A DNA stretch of 64,000 nt from Rhizobium sp. SG_E_25_P2 (GCF_029892285.1 NZ_JARXVM010000007.1:124001-188000); one strand, 5' to 3'; counted from the stretch's first letter, positions 54,400 to 62,888 are shown. Notes: a model not told the origin generated them from the letters alone. Program-made: numbers and translations.

Positions 54400-55542
54400 A
54401 TGAATGCGGTCGAGCCGGCGGCGGCGCAATATTTCCAGACGGTCCGCGCCGCTTTTGTCGGGCTTGAAGCCTATCTCGACGGTCCCGGCCGCAACACTGC
54501 GGCGCGCGATCTCACCGCGACGCTGGTGATGAAATATGTCGAGCGCCTCAAGACGTCGCTCGCCTGCTGGGAAAACAAGATCGGCTTCATGGAGCGTTTC
54601 CGCATTTCCCGGGCGGAGTCGGGCTTTCCGGTGTTTCAGAACGTGCTGGAACTGGAAAATGACCGCCGTTCCGCACCCGAAAAGCTGGCGGCCATTCCCG
54701 ATACAGGCAGGCTGAAAGCCGAGATGGTCGATTTCATCCTGCGCAACAAGGCGTTTCCGGAAGAGCTGCAAAGCCGGATCGCCGAGCGGCTCTATCTCGA
54801 AGAGGCGCAGAAGGGCGAAGTGTTCTCGCCGGTGGTGCTGCCTGAGACCTCCGCCGTATCGGTCAATGCCGAGAGCTTGCGTCCGTCTGTGGTCGTCAAC
54901 TGGGCGGCCTTTGATGGCGCGCAGACGCTGCCGATGATTTACATCGCCCGCATCGAGGACTCCTCTGACAACCTGACCCGCATGCTGGTCAAGGCGGATG
55001 GAACCCTGAATGAGAAGATCGATATACCCTTCCCCGTCGGCGGATTTCTCAATCCCGAACTCGCCGCCCGCTTCGATGATTTCGTGATCCGCAACAGCGG
55101 CTATGCTTTGACGCCGGTGACGATCGCGACCAATCTCGACAAGGATTTTCCGACGCTGCATCCCAAACAGATGCGCAGGATCGTCATCGGCCCGTTTTAC
55201 TCAGCCGGGATTACCGAAAACAACGAAGTGATCAACTCGATCCTGTCACGGGTGCGCAAGGCCGAAAACGCCTGGCTCTTGACCTGGACGGTGCAGGACG
55301 TCATCTCGAAACAGGAAAAGCCTGCCCAGCGCGGCTTTTTCTCTTCCACGCCGGCCGAGCAGATCTTCCATATCGACACCAATGATCTCGAAGCGGCGCG
55401 CATGGGCGTCACCGCTTTCGAGAAACACGCGCTGGTGCCGCACGACGCCTATACCGCGCTCTACGCTTCGGGCGAAGCCGAACGGGTGTTTGCGGGCTAC
55501 AAGGTCCATGTCATCTCGGGCAACCAGGTGACGGATGTCTGA
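54400..55542 (+). CDS. conserved hypothetical protein of the SPFH/AAA cluster
   Basis: A 380-residue soluble protein I do not recognise. Residues 1-150 are largely helical, with EPAAAQYFQTVRAAFVGLEA near the start. The remainder is alpha/beta with hydrophobic strands (VVVNWAAFDGAQTLPMIYIA, FDDFVIRNSGYALTPVTIA) and a C-terminal segment with FEKHALVPHDAYTALY. No signal peptide, membrane helix or nucleotide motif. It starts 15 bases after the SPFH gene behind GGAGA, and ends 45 bases before the ATPase gene, so co-transcription is very likely. Perhaps an adaptor for the ATPase. Confidence 0.82.
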   Translation: MNAVEPAAAQYFQTVRAAFVGLEAYLDGPGRNTAARDLTATLVMKYVERLKTSLACWENKIGFMERFRISRAESGFPVFQNVLELENDRRSAPEKLAAIPDTGRLKAEMVDFILRNKAFPEELQSRIAERLYLEEAQKGEVFSPVVLPETSAVSVNAESLRPSVVVNWAAFDGAQTLPMIYIARIEDSSDNLTRMLVKADGTLNEKIDIPFPVGGFLNPELAARFDDFVIRNSGYALTPVTIATNLDKDFPTLHPKQMRRIVIGPFYSAGITENNEVINSILSRVRKAENAWLLTWTVQDVISKQEKPAQRGFFSSTPAEQIFHIDTNDLEAARMGVTAFEKHALVPHDAYTALYASGEAERVFAGYKVHVISGNQVTDV

Positions 55543-55587
55543 GAACGGCGGCGGGCCATTGCGGCCAGCCATGACCGGGAGGAACAT

Positions 55588-57501
55588 ATGTCGCTGAACA
55601 CCGGCCTCACGGCCATTTCCGAAGACGATCTCCGTATTCATCTGACGACTGCCCAAAGTTTTGTCGGTCGTTTCTCGATGATAGAGAGCGATGCGGCGAA
55701 TGCCGGCGCGCCGATCGCTGGAACGGGCCGCCGCTTCGTCTCCACCGTTTCGACCTCAGGCATGCGCCGGACGCGCGAAGTGGATCTGTCCAAGGCGATC
55801 CAGGCGGCGCGCGTCGACGACCCCATGCTGTCGCCCCGTCAGCACGCCCTGCTCTATCGCGCCCGGCGCGGGGTGATGGCGGCGCTGGCGATTTCGGATG
55901 TCTTTGCCCGGCAAACAGGACTGGAAGCGCTGAAGGCCCGCAACGCCGCATCCCCTCTGTCTGGACCTGACGCAGAACAGTTCAAGGCGCTCTTGTCGAC
56001 ATCCGCCTTCGTCGCCGCCTTCTCCTTCGCCGCCTATCTCTCTTCGACGCTTGCGGGCGAAGGTGAGCCTGTCGAGGACGTCACCGAACCCGATTTCCTG
56101 TTCGACACGCCGCAGGAGGCGCTGAAATCGATCATCGCGGGTCTGGAGCGAGCGCTTTCCGGCGCCCCCGACGATCTCGCTCTCCTGAGCCGCGCCCGCG
56201 CTTTCGCCCGCGACGCCATTGGCGGGCTGATGGCGCGCAAGCCGCGCTTCACCGGCCTAGGTCCCTTCGAGACAGCCCATATCCGCATCGAAAGCGATGA
56301 CTTCGATCTGAACGGATTCGATGTTGCGCCTGGCCAGAAGCGTAAGCCGCTTGTGATGGCCTTCAAGAAACCGGACGAGGTCATCGGCAATCACATCGCC
56401 AAATATCAGGGCATGAAGCTCGCCAAGATGATCATGGCCTATGACTTCACGCGTGGCCTCAACCCCTTCGTCGAACTTGGCGGCTTCCTGTTCACCTTCA
56501 TCGGCGACGGCATGCCGGGCACCGGCAAGACGACGCTGATCCAGATGATCGCCGGACTGATCAACGATTACTGCCAGGTGGCGGGCTACGCCTTCCATTA
56601 CGAGAATTTCGGCGTCGACCAGATCTCGTCCTATCAGGGCAAATCCGGTCAGAACTGCAAGGCCTTCATCGACAATATCATGAACCCCAAGACGATCGGC
56701 TTCGGCACGATCGACGATGTCGACCAGGTGGCCGCCAAGCGTTCTGACGACCGGGCGTCATCAGGTCAGCAGGAAGTGACGGCCGTGCTGATGGAGGCCT
56801 TCGCCGGCGCCTCCACCGTGGTGCGCGGCAACTGCTCCTTCGGCATGTTCTCGAATTATCCCGAAAATGTCGATGATGCGCTGCGCCAGCGCGCCGGCGC
56901 CCGCTGGCTGGTCGACGGCCCGCAGACGCGCGAAGACTATATCGACATTTTCGCGCTGCTGGTCGGCAAGAACCACCAGATCCCGCTCGGCGAGCACCAG
57001 CTCTATGCCGGCCAGGAGATCAAACGCGCCGTGAGCGCCACCTATGAGGGCCATAGCAGGCCGAGCGAGGAAGGCCTCGTCAAAGTCTGGGAGCGCTTCG
57101 AGAAAAGCCGCGGCGGCTTGAAGACGATTGCCGATATCGGCGCCTATCTGCACGAGATCCGGCTCGCCGAATCCCGCTTCACAGGCCGCGCCATCAAGAA
57201 CATCACCGACGCCATCAAAATGCGCGCCATGGATGTCGAACTGCCCGACGCGTGGTTCGAAAAGCCCGAGACCTTCCTGCACAAGGATTATGACGCCAAA
57301 AAAGCCATGATCGCGGAGCTTCGCCAACCGATCACGCTCGACATGGTGCAGCAGGAAATCAACCGCTACGCCGATTCCGAATTCCGCTACGCCGACAAGA
57401 GCGACGACGCCGCTGTGAATGACATCATCCGCCGCGAGCGCCAGCGCGAACGCGCCATCCGGGAGATTGAGGCGATGAAAACGGAGGGGCGGTGGAGTTG
57501 A
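55588..57501 (+). CDS. AAA-family ATPase
   Basis: A 637-residue ATPase. A helical N-terminal region (residues ~1-270) has no recognised domain. The AAA module begins near 295: Walker A GDGMPGTGKTTL (306-317), Walker B-like region TIGFGTIDDVDQVA, the sensor region RGNCSFGMFSNYPE, and an arginine-rich VDDALRQRAGARWLVDGP. A helical C-terminus of ~150 residues follows and ends with a charged stretch RRERQRERAIREIEAM. The ATG follows GAGG at good spacing. It is soluble and may remodel the SPFH-associated complex. Directly downstream two toxin-antitoxin pairs are inserted. Confidence 0.9.
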   Translation: MSLNTGLTAISEDDLRIHLTTAQSFVGRFSMIESDAANAGAPIAGTGRRFVSTVSTSGMRRTREVDLSKAIQAARVDDPMLSPRQHALLYRARRGVMAALAISDVFARQTGLEALKARNAASPLSGPDAEQFKALLSTSAFVAAFSFAAYLSSTLAGEGEPVEDVTEPDFLFDTPQEALKSIIAGLERALSGAPDDLALLSRARAFARDAIGGLMARKPRFTGLGPFETAHIRIESDDFDLNGFDVAPGQKRKPLVMAFKKPDEVIGNHIAKYQGMKLAKMIMAYDFTRGLNPFVELGGFLFTFIGDGMPGTGKTTLIQMIAGLINDYCQVAGYAFHYENFGVDQISSYQGKSGQNCKAFIDNIMNPKTIGFGTIDDVDQVAAKRSDDRASSGQQEVTAVLMEAFAGASTVVRGNCSFGMFSNYPENVDDALRQRAGARWLVDGPQTREDYIDIFALLVGKNHQIPLGEHQLYAGQEIKRAVSATYEGHSRPSEEGLVKVWERFEKSRGGLKTIADIGAYLHEIRLAESRFTGRAIKNITDAIKMRAMDVELPDAWFEKPETFLHKDYDAKKAMIAELRQPITLDMVQQEINRYADSEFRYADKSDDAAVNDIIRRERQRERAIREIEAMKTEGRWS

Positions 57502-57503
57502 TG

Positions 57504-57519
57504 TACGAGGATCTTCGTA
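57504..57519. promoter_or_regulatory. palindrome in front of the MqsR-like gene
   Basis: A 16-base palindrome, TACGAGGA with TCTTCGTA, with one mismatched pair, ends five bases before the toxin's ATG. This is where a toxin-antitoxin operator is expected. Confidence 0.45.
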
Positions 57520-57523
57520 TTAT

Positions 57524-57817
57524 ATGAAGCAGGAAGGGTTTCGCTTCGCAAAGGAAAAGGTGCTGAAAGCTCTTGCTGATGGCAGCTACCTGCATGAGAC
57601 GCGAAACGCCATTGATGTGAAAAACCTGTTGCAAATGGGACTGGTCACTGCAGAGGAAATCGCCACTGTGATCCGCCGCTGCACGGGCTCCCATCACACG
57701 AGTTCGCCACATCACTGGTCTGCAGAGATCACGGTGCATGTGCTCAGGCGGGACGGTTGGTACATCAAATTCTACTTCGTCGATCCCGATACCGTATTCA
57801 TCAGCGTGCACAGATAG
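57524..57817 (+). CDS. MqsR-like toxin
   Basis: A 97-residue basic protein that matches the layout of MqsR, a RelE-fold mRNA interferase (E. coli MqsR has 98 residues). The helical start (VLKALADGSYLHETRNAI) corresponds to the MqsR segment with RTTRSAL; a loop with WSAEITVHVL and the final strands YIKFYFVDPDTVFISVH follow. Gene order is toxin first, antitoxin second, eight bases apart, as in mqsRA. It would cut mRNA during stress when its partner is degraded. The assignment rests on a short similarity that I judged by eye; another RelE-fold family is possible. Base composition is less GC-rich than its neighbours. Confidence 0.6.
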   Translation: MKQEGFRFAKEKVLKALADGSYLHETRNAIDVKNLLQMGLVTAEEIATVIRRCTGSHHTSSPHHWSAEITVHVLRRDGWYIKFYFVDPDTVFISVHR

Positions 57818-57825
57818 GTGTCCAC

Positions 57826-58437
57826 ATGAAACTTTATTCGGCAGGCGATAAAGGAAAGGCCCTTTGCGATCACTGCCAGGGATTGGTGGCGGCCACCTAT
57901 GCCTATCGCACCGTACCGTTCAGCGATGGCGAGGGAAAAGCCCGGAATATTCTCGTTTTGGTGTGCGACAGCTGCGGCGCGGTGATTGCAACGCCAGCTC
58001 AGTCGACGCCGGCGATCCGGGCCGCGCGCGAGGTCGCGGTTAAGCCCATCGAACTCAACCTGCCGGCGCCGTTCGTGGAAGCGCTCGATCTGGCTGCATT
58101 TCGGATTGATCCCGAGGCAGCCACAGAATTCAGGAAGCGGTTGCTCGCCTATTACATTCTAGAGACGGCCGAAACCGAGCCGAGCCAGAAAGATCTTCAG
58201 GATCGATTTTCGCGGCATGGCGAAGCCTTTCGCAGCGATGCGCCCAAACGACGCCTGTCGTTCAAGGTGACGCCCCGGCTGAACAACGCTCTGGATCATA
58301 TTCGCGCAACAACGAGTTTGACGAAAACGGACATCATCAAAGCTCTCGTGGTGAAAATCTATGAAGACATTGTCCAGAGCCCGTCGCCCCGGGATCTCAG
58401 GGAGCTTCGCCGACTGGCCGCTGTCACTGCCGCCTAA
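57826..58437 (+). CDS. MqsA-like zinc-finger antitoxin with a ribbon-helix-helix C-terminus
   Basis: A 203-residue protein. The N-terminus has two CxxC pairs, Cys14/Cys17 in CDHC and Cys47/Cys50 in CDSC. The ~30-residue spacing equals that of the MqsA zinc domain, which binds MqsR. A middle region of about 70 residues is unassigned. The C-terminus (about residues 138-182: RRLSFKVTPRLNNALDHIRA, TSLTKTDIIKALVVKIY) reads as a ribbon-helix-helix DNA-binding domain. Classical MqsA carries an XRE helix-turn-helix there instead. It is probably the antitoxin and autorepressor of the upstream gene, acting on the 57504-57519 palindrome. Start follows GGTG. Confidence 0.6.
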   Translation: MKLYSAGDKGKALCDHCQGLVAATYAYRTVPFSDGEGKARNILVLVCDSCGAVIATPAQSTPAIRAAREVAVKPIELNLPAPFVEALDLAAFRIDPEAATEFRKRLLAYYILETAETEPSQKDLQDRFSRHGEAFRSDAPKRRLSFKVTPRLNNALDHIRATTSLTKTDIIKALVVKIYEDIVQSPSPRDLRELRRLAAVTAA

Positions 58438-58538
58438 CTGTCATCGGAGAACGCGCGCAGATTTACCGATTTGCCCGCATTCGCCGCTTCGAATAGAGTT
58501 GAACATTGAGACCGAGCGCGCCTCCGAGGGAAACACCC

Positions 58539-58772
58539 ATGACCATTCAGACTGCCATTCAACTTCCGGAAGATGTGTTTGAGCGGCTGCAAAGCGCGGC
58601 GAATGAGTTGGGCCAATCGCCCTCCGCATTCATCCGGCAAGCCATCGAAGAGCATATCGAAGACGTCGAGGACATCAGGCGCGCAGAGGAGGCGCTGGAC
58701 AAGGTGAAATCCGGCGAGATGCGCACCTACAGCCTGAGCGAGGCGGCGCGTGAGCTCGGCCTGGACGATTGA
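58539..58772 (+). CDS. ribbon-helix-helix antitoxin (RelB/ParD type)
   Basis: A 77-residue antitoxin. The ribbon-helix-helix covers IQTAIQLPEDVFERLQSAA and GQSPSAFIRQAIEEHIE. The flexible C-terminus YSLSEAARELGLDD would wrap the toxin. The ATG follows GAGGG. It overlaps the toxin gene by 23 bases, typical of such pairs, so the toxin is translated after it. It would repress its own promoter as a dimer. Confidence 0.88.
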   Translation: MTIQTAIQLPEDVFERLQSAANELGQSPSAFIRQAIEEHIEDVEDIRRAEEALDKVKSGEMRTYSLSEAARELGLDD

Positions 58773-59025
58773 GCTCACCGAAAACGCCAAGAAGGATCTC
58801 AAGCATCTGGGCCGGCCAGAGGCCAAACGCATTGTCCAGTTTCTGCAGGAGCGGGTTGCTGGAGCAGGCGACGCCCGGCGTCTGGGCAAAGCATTGACAG
58901 GACGCCGATATGAACATCTCTGGCGCTATCGGGTTGGCGATTTCAGGATCATCTGCGAGCTTCAGGATGATAGGCTCGTGGTGCTCGTGATCGAGATCGG
59001 TCACCGCCGAGACATATACAGGTAA
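58750..59025 (+). CDS. RelE/ParE-family toxin
   Basis: A 91-residue RelE/ParE superfamily toxin. Recognisable segments are ELTENAKKDLKHLGRPEAKR, LTGRRYEHLWRYRVGDFRII and VLVIEIGHRRDIYR; the basic residues and the conserved Arg/His near the end are consistent with an mRNA interferase. It starts with GTG inside the antitoxin gene. Its stop lies nine bases before the next gene of the cluster. Confidence 0.88.
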   Translation: MSSAWTIELTENAKKDLKHLGRPEAKRIVQFLQERVAGAGDARRLGKALTGRRYEHLWRYRVGDFRIICELQDDRLVVLVIEIGHRRDIYR

Positions 59026-59033
59026 GAATTTTC

Positions 59034-60323
59034 ATGAAACGCCTCCTCGAATCCGAGCTCATCTATGGTCGCCTGCTGACGGTCGACGCTCCGCATCTGA
59101 TCGCCCGTTACAACAAGGCGCTCAAGGGCTTCGGCCTGCCTGAAACAAAGCTTGAGCGCTTCGACATCGACATGACCGGCTTTTCGCCGGAGATAGCGGA
59201 AGAACTGGGCGATCGCGATTATCTCGATCCGCTCAGGGTCAACAGGCGCTTCATCATCCTGACCCCGGAGCAGGAAAACCTGCCGGTGGTCCATACCAGT
59301 TTTTCCAACACCGCCGGGCTAATGCATGAATTCTACCGCGCCAATGCCCGCGCCATCAGCGCCGTCACCATCAAGGATGCGCTCTATGGCGAGATCGAGG
59401 ATTCGGTGGCCAAGGTCGAGCATATCGAGGACCTGCTCTCTATCAACGAAGTGAATTTCCGCGTCCATTCCGCCGAGGATATTCTCGGCAAGGCGTCGGA
59501 ATTGCGCATGCTCGCCGATCAGGTGACATCGCAGCCCGAGGCCTGGCGCGACGACGCCATGCTCAACCGCATGGTGGAGCTTGCCAAGATCACCGGCGAC
59601 ATCCGCCAGAACACGCTGGTGCCGGACCAGCTGGTGTTCCGCCATGACGCCTTCTGGGCCGATCATTTCGGCGGCGTCTATGTCTTTCACGATGCGCGCA
59701 ACACCACGGTGATCTGCCGCGCCGACACGCCCGGCTTCAGGAAGGCCCGCCCCTGGCAGGTGTCCTATATCGATATCGATGACCACGACACGCTCTACGG
59801 TTTTCTCGCCCGCACCCGACGCATCGAGCTGCCGCAGGCTTCCTGGGTCATCGCCTCGGGCCTCTATCAGCATCGCATGCGGATGATCCTGCTCGGCCTC
59901 GCAATAGCCAAGGATCCGAGTTTCGACGCCGATCGCGCTGACATGGTCTGGCTGCAAACCTGGGCGCATATGAACGCCGACCGAGTGCTCGCCGATGGCG
60001 GCTATCCGCTGCTCAACGAAATGCTGCGCGTTGCGGATACGACCGGCAGCATCCGCATGCCCGACATCGCCGCGAAAAGCCGCTTCCTGCTGATCCGCGC
60101 GGAACCCGCCCATCCCGATCAATGGCTGGTCAACCGGCTGATCGCGGCGCTGCAGCCGCATGACTTCGTCTCACGCTTCATCTTCGACAAGCAGGGCTTC
60201 TACGCAGCCTATGAAGCCTATCCGGAAAAGTTCCGGGAGCACGTTGTGAAGACGCTCGAAAATACATATCTCAAGGACAAGGCTGGCTTTCGCCGCCGGC
60301 TCTACGGCATTCAAGAGGAGTGA
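59034..60323 (+). CDS. conserved hypothetical protein of the SPFH/AAA cluster
   Basis: A 429-residue soluble protein I do not recognise with confidence (possibly the DUF6638 group). The N-terminus contains LIYGRLLTVDAPHLIARYNKAL; the middle shows RHDAFWADHFGGVYVFHDARN and WQVSYIDIDDHDTLYGFLA; the C-terminus ends FREHVVKTLENTYLKDKAGF. The mixture of conserved Trp, His and Asp residues hints at an enzyme fold but no motif can be named. It begins nine bases after the RelE-like gene and is followed after three bases by the DUF2333 gene, so it belongs to the ATPase operon interrupted by the toxin-antitoxin genes. Confidence 0.85.
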   Translation: MKRLLESELIYGRLLTVDAPHLIARYNKALKGFGLPETKLERFDIDMTGFSPEIAEELGDRDYLDPLRVNRRFIILTPEQENLPVVHTSFSNTAGLMHEFYRANARAISAVTIKDALYGEIEDSVAKVEHIEDLLSINEVNFRVHSAEDILGKASELRMLADQVTSQPEAWRDDAMLNRMVELAKITGDIRQNTLVPDQLVFRHDAFWADHFGGVYVFHDARNTTVICRADTPGFRKARPWQVSYIDIDDHDTLYGFLARTRRIELPQASWVIASGLYQHRMRMILLGLAIAKDPSFDADRADMVWLQTWAHMNADRVLADGGYPLLNEMLRVADTTGSIRMPDIAAKSRFLLIRAEPAHPDQWLVNRLIAALQPHDFVSRFIFDKQGFYAAYEAYPEKFREHVVKTLENTYLKDKAGFRRRLYGIQEE

Positions 60324-60325
60324 GC

Positions 60326-61447
60326 ATGCTGGACCCGATCATTGCGTTTTTTCAACGCATCTTCAGCGCCATCGGCCGCGGGATCGGCATGATCATCGCC
60401 TGGATCCTGTTTCCCTTCCTGAGCGCCAGCCGCTGGTACGCCTCGCGGGGATTGATCATCAAGGCCGTGGTCGGCCTGTTTCTGCTGATCCTCGTCGGCG
60501 CTTACGGCCATTTCATCTGGATGACCCAGGTCTGGACGGGCTTCAACCCGGACTATGTCGCCGCCTACAAGCTCGACCAGCGAAAATTCGCCGCCGGCCA
60601 GGACGTCAGCGGCGCCGAGAACGCTGCGCCGACGGCGTGCCAGACATCCGGCATCGTCGAGATCGCCGCCGATCTCATCGATCAGGAGGTCAACCAGAAC
60701 GCCTGGATTTCCTCCATGCCGCTCTACAAGCTGGGCCTGTTCGGCATGGATTGGGATCATACGCCCTGGCTCGACAACAAAGCGAGCTTCCAGCGCGGCG
60801 TGAACCAGACGGTGCGCCGCACCACCGTGGAGCTGGTGGATTCTCTGGCCCGCGTGCGCGGCACGTCGGGCATCAACAACACGCTGCAGCTCGCCCGGTC
60901 CAACATGCAGTATGACGAGGGCTCCTGGTATGTCAGCTTCTCGCCCTTCGGCTTCCGCACGCCGACCCAGGACGTCTATCGCCAGGCGGTCACCCAGCTC
61001 AACCAGTTCAACACCGAGCTTGGAAAATGCCAGTCGGTGTTCGATGGCCGCGCCGACAATCTGCTCGAATTTCTCGACCGCATCGCCAACGACCTCGGCT
61101 CCACCTCGGCCATGCTCCGGGAGCGGTCAGAAAACTACAATGCCGGTTGGTTCGACACGCGCGCCGACGACCGTTTCTGGTTCGCCTATGGCCAGCTCTA
61201 TGGCTATTACGGCATCCTGACCGCCGCCCGCGCCGATTTCGGCCCGGTGATCCGCGAGCGCAATCTCGCCCCACTCTGGAACGAGATGCTCAAGCAGTTC
61301 CGCGCCGCGCTCAATATCCAGCCGGCAATCATTTCCAATGGCCGCGAAGACGGCTGGATCATGCCCACCCATCTCGCCACACAGGGCTTCTACATTCTCC
61401 GGGCGCGTTCGAACCTGATCGAAGTCCGCGACGTGCTCGACCGCTGA
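60326..61447 (+). CDS. DUF2333 membrane protein
   Basis: A 373-residue protein of the DUF2333 family. One or two helices lie near the N-terminus (residues ~20-35 and ~43-66: IKAVVGLFLLILVGAYGHFIW). The remaining ~300 residues are probably periplasmic, with QNAWISSMPLYKLGLFGMDW, DNKASFQRGVNQTVRRTTVE and GWFDTRADDRFWFAYGQLYG typical of the family. Function unknown. The ATG follows GAGGAG. Last gene of the cluster; it ends in a hairpin. Confidence 0.9.
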   Translation: MLDPIIAFFQRIFSAIGRGIGMIIAWILFPFLSASRWYASRGLIIKAVVGLFLLILVGAYGHFIWMTQVWTGFNPDYVAAYKLDQRKFAAGQDVSGAENAAPTACQTSGIVEIAADLIDQEVNQNAWISSMPLYKLGLFGMDWDHTPWLDNKASFQRGVNQTVRRTTVELVDSLARVRGTSGINNTLQLARSNMQYDEGSWYVSFSPFGFRTPTQDVYRQAVTQLNQFNTELGKCQSVFDGRADNLLEFLDRIANDLGSTSAMLRERSENYNAGWFDTRADDRFWFAYGQLYGYYGILTAARADFGPVIRERNLAPLWNEMLKQFRAALNIQPAIISNGREDGWIMPTHLATQGFYILRARSNLIEVRDVLDR

Positions 61448-61450
61448 CGG

Positions 61451-61475
61451 GAGGGGCGAAAAGCCCCTCTTCATC
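61451..61475 (+). terminator. terminator after the DUF2333 gene
   Basis: Perfect 7-base stem GAGGGGC (61451-61457) with GCCCCTC (61463-61469) followed by a short T-containing tail. It lies between two convergent genes. Confidence 0.6.
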
Positions 61476-61481
61476 CCCTCG

Positions 61482-62447
61482 TCACGACGCAAACCCAGCG
61501 ATCGACAGATTATCGTAGAATTCGTAGACGGAGCCGTAGAGCTCATCCTTCCCGTCTGTCGTCTTGCGGTAGCCGCCAATCAACCGAAGCGTCTTGTAGC
61601 TTGTCGTTCGCGCATAGCGATGAATGACATGAAACATCGCTTTATGCCGGGCGGCGGCTTCAAAAGCTTTTGAAACAATCGGCGCGTCATCGGGATGCGT
61701 CCGGCGGATCAACTCAGCCAGATTGGCGGGCGCAGGCGAATAGGGCAAACCGTAGATTTGATGGGCGGCCTGAGAGAAGTAACAATGGCCGCTTTCGATA
61801 TCCTGCCGAAAAAAGCCGTAAAGCCGATGCCGGCAAATGAGATCAGCAATATCGTCGTCACTGATATCGACAGCCTGATGACGCAATCCTTCGCGCGATA
61901 TATCCCCATTGGCGCCGTCGAGCGTGTGCAGCGCCGTCGTTGCGGCGCTGATGACAAGCTTGCTGGGCTCTATGGCCTCCGCGCCTGCGCCGTCACTAGA
62001 GACCAGCACCTCGGCGCCGGAATCTCGCGGCAGGAATTCATAGACGATTCCGACGAACTCTCCGCCGCCGGGCGTGTCCCGATAATGTTCGACCAGCCGC
62101 GCCCACCGGACAGAACCATTGGCCTGCCGGAGCCGGTAGTTGAAATACCAGCCACAGCGCGCCTTGGCGGCGGTCTCGAACGCATCAAGTATGCGCTCCG
62201 CATCGACAGGGTGAATCCGGCTGAGGAGATCGACGACCTTAATGGGCTCCGACGACACCGGCAGGCCATGCATGGCGCAGGCTTGTGGCGAAAAATATGT
62301 CGCCCCATCAGAAAGATCGATTTTCAAGACACCAAAACGGCGGAAAGCGGACGCCAGATGGACAATCTCGCTGCTGGCGATGCCAATGGCGGCTTTATCG
62401 AATCCAAGCGGCGTTTCGACGCCATCATCCAGGGCAAGCAGCAACAT
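61482..62447 (-). CDS. tandem PAS-domain protein
   Basis: A 321-residue cytosolic protein with two PAS domains, about residues 30-130 and 200-310. Each carries the typical PAS/PAC ending (RLRQANGSVRWARLVEHY and TSYKTLRLIGGYR), and both have the HPxD motif of the core (RIHPVDAERIL and RTHPDDAPIVS). It has no kinase, GGDEF, EAL or helix-turn-helix output, so it must act through a partner. The ATG at 62447 follows GAGG; a GTG at 62456 is in frame. Transcribed alone. Confidence 0.88.
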   Translation of the reverse strand: MLLLALDDGVETPLGFDKAAIGIASSEIVHLASAFRRFGVLKIDLSDGATYFSPQACAMHGLPVSSEPIKVVDLLSRIHPVDAERILDAFETAAKARCGWYFNYRLRQANGSVRWARLVEHYRDTPGGGEFVGIVYEFLPRDSGAEVLVSSDGAGAEAIEPSKLVISAATTALHTLDGANGDISREGLRHQAVDISDDDIADLICRHRLYGFFRQDIESGHCYFSQAAHQIYGLPYSPAPANLAELIRRTHPDDAPIVSKAFEAAARHKAMFHVIHRYARTTSYKTLRLIGGYRKTTDGKDELYGSVYEFYDNLSIAGFAS

Positions 62448-62558
62448 TGACCTCACAACTTCACGCGACCGCTAATACAGCAAAAACGCGACAAAAAGCG
62501 AGCTGCATTCATAAACTCAAGTGAATTAATAGACGACGCTGAAGACGATGAGGATTTT

Positions 62559-62690
62559 AAAAAAACGGCCCCGTTTCTCTGGTCATAACGAGAAACGGGG
62601 CTATTCTGGCATTCCGCCGCTGATGCAAGGTCATGGAGTCGCGTTTTTGCCCTGGCGACCGCATGACCTGCATATTAGGAAGTCCCACAC
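62559..62690 (-). ncRNA. candidate minus-strand small RNA
   Basis: The minus strand shows a strong terminator: 12-base stem GCCCCGTTTCTC/GAGAAACGGGGC (62590-62601 with 62568-62579) followed by a T-run. No minus-strand gene lies upstream of it. Just before it a second hairpin pairs ATGCAGGTCATG (62673-62662) with CATGACC-TTGCAT (62635-62623), one base bulged. A two-hairpin RNA of ~110-130 bases in the gap between a PAS gene and an aminotransferase is the simplest explanation. The promoter is unclear. Confidence 0.5.
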
Positions 62691-62706
62691 CAAACTTGCT
62701 CCGGCC

Positions 62707-62780
62707 TGACCGGTCAATTCCCGTGATCACTTATGAAATTCCGTGGCCCTCCTTGACGCGGCAGGGGTGCTTGCTACTTT
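62707..62780 (+). promoter_or_regulatory. promoter and candidate operator of the aminotransferase gene
   Basis: TTGACG (62753-62758) and TACTTT (62775-62780) with a 16-base spacer face the aminotransferase gene. A perfect 10-base palindrome TGACCGGTCA (62707-62716) lies 37 bases upstream of the -35 element. Confidence 0.5.
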
Positions 62781-62888
62781 GCGCAACACGCACGCCGGCC
62801 CGCGTCGAGCGCGATTTGCCTCCGAAAGCAGGAGAATCCGGCTGGAACGAGGCGACGCGCACGGGTCTCACCACTTCCGGAGAATGAA

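Noticed and set aside
57502-57526. An eight-codon frame ATG...TGA directly after the AAA ATPase gene.
   Set aside because: It overlaps the palindrome ahead of the MqsR-like gene and shows no leader-peptide features.
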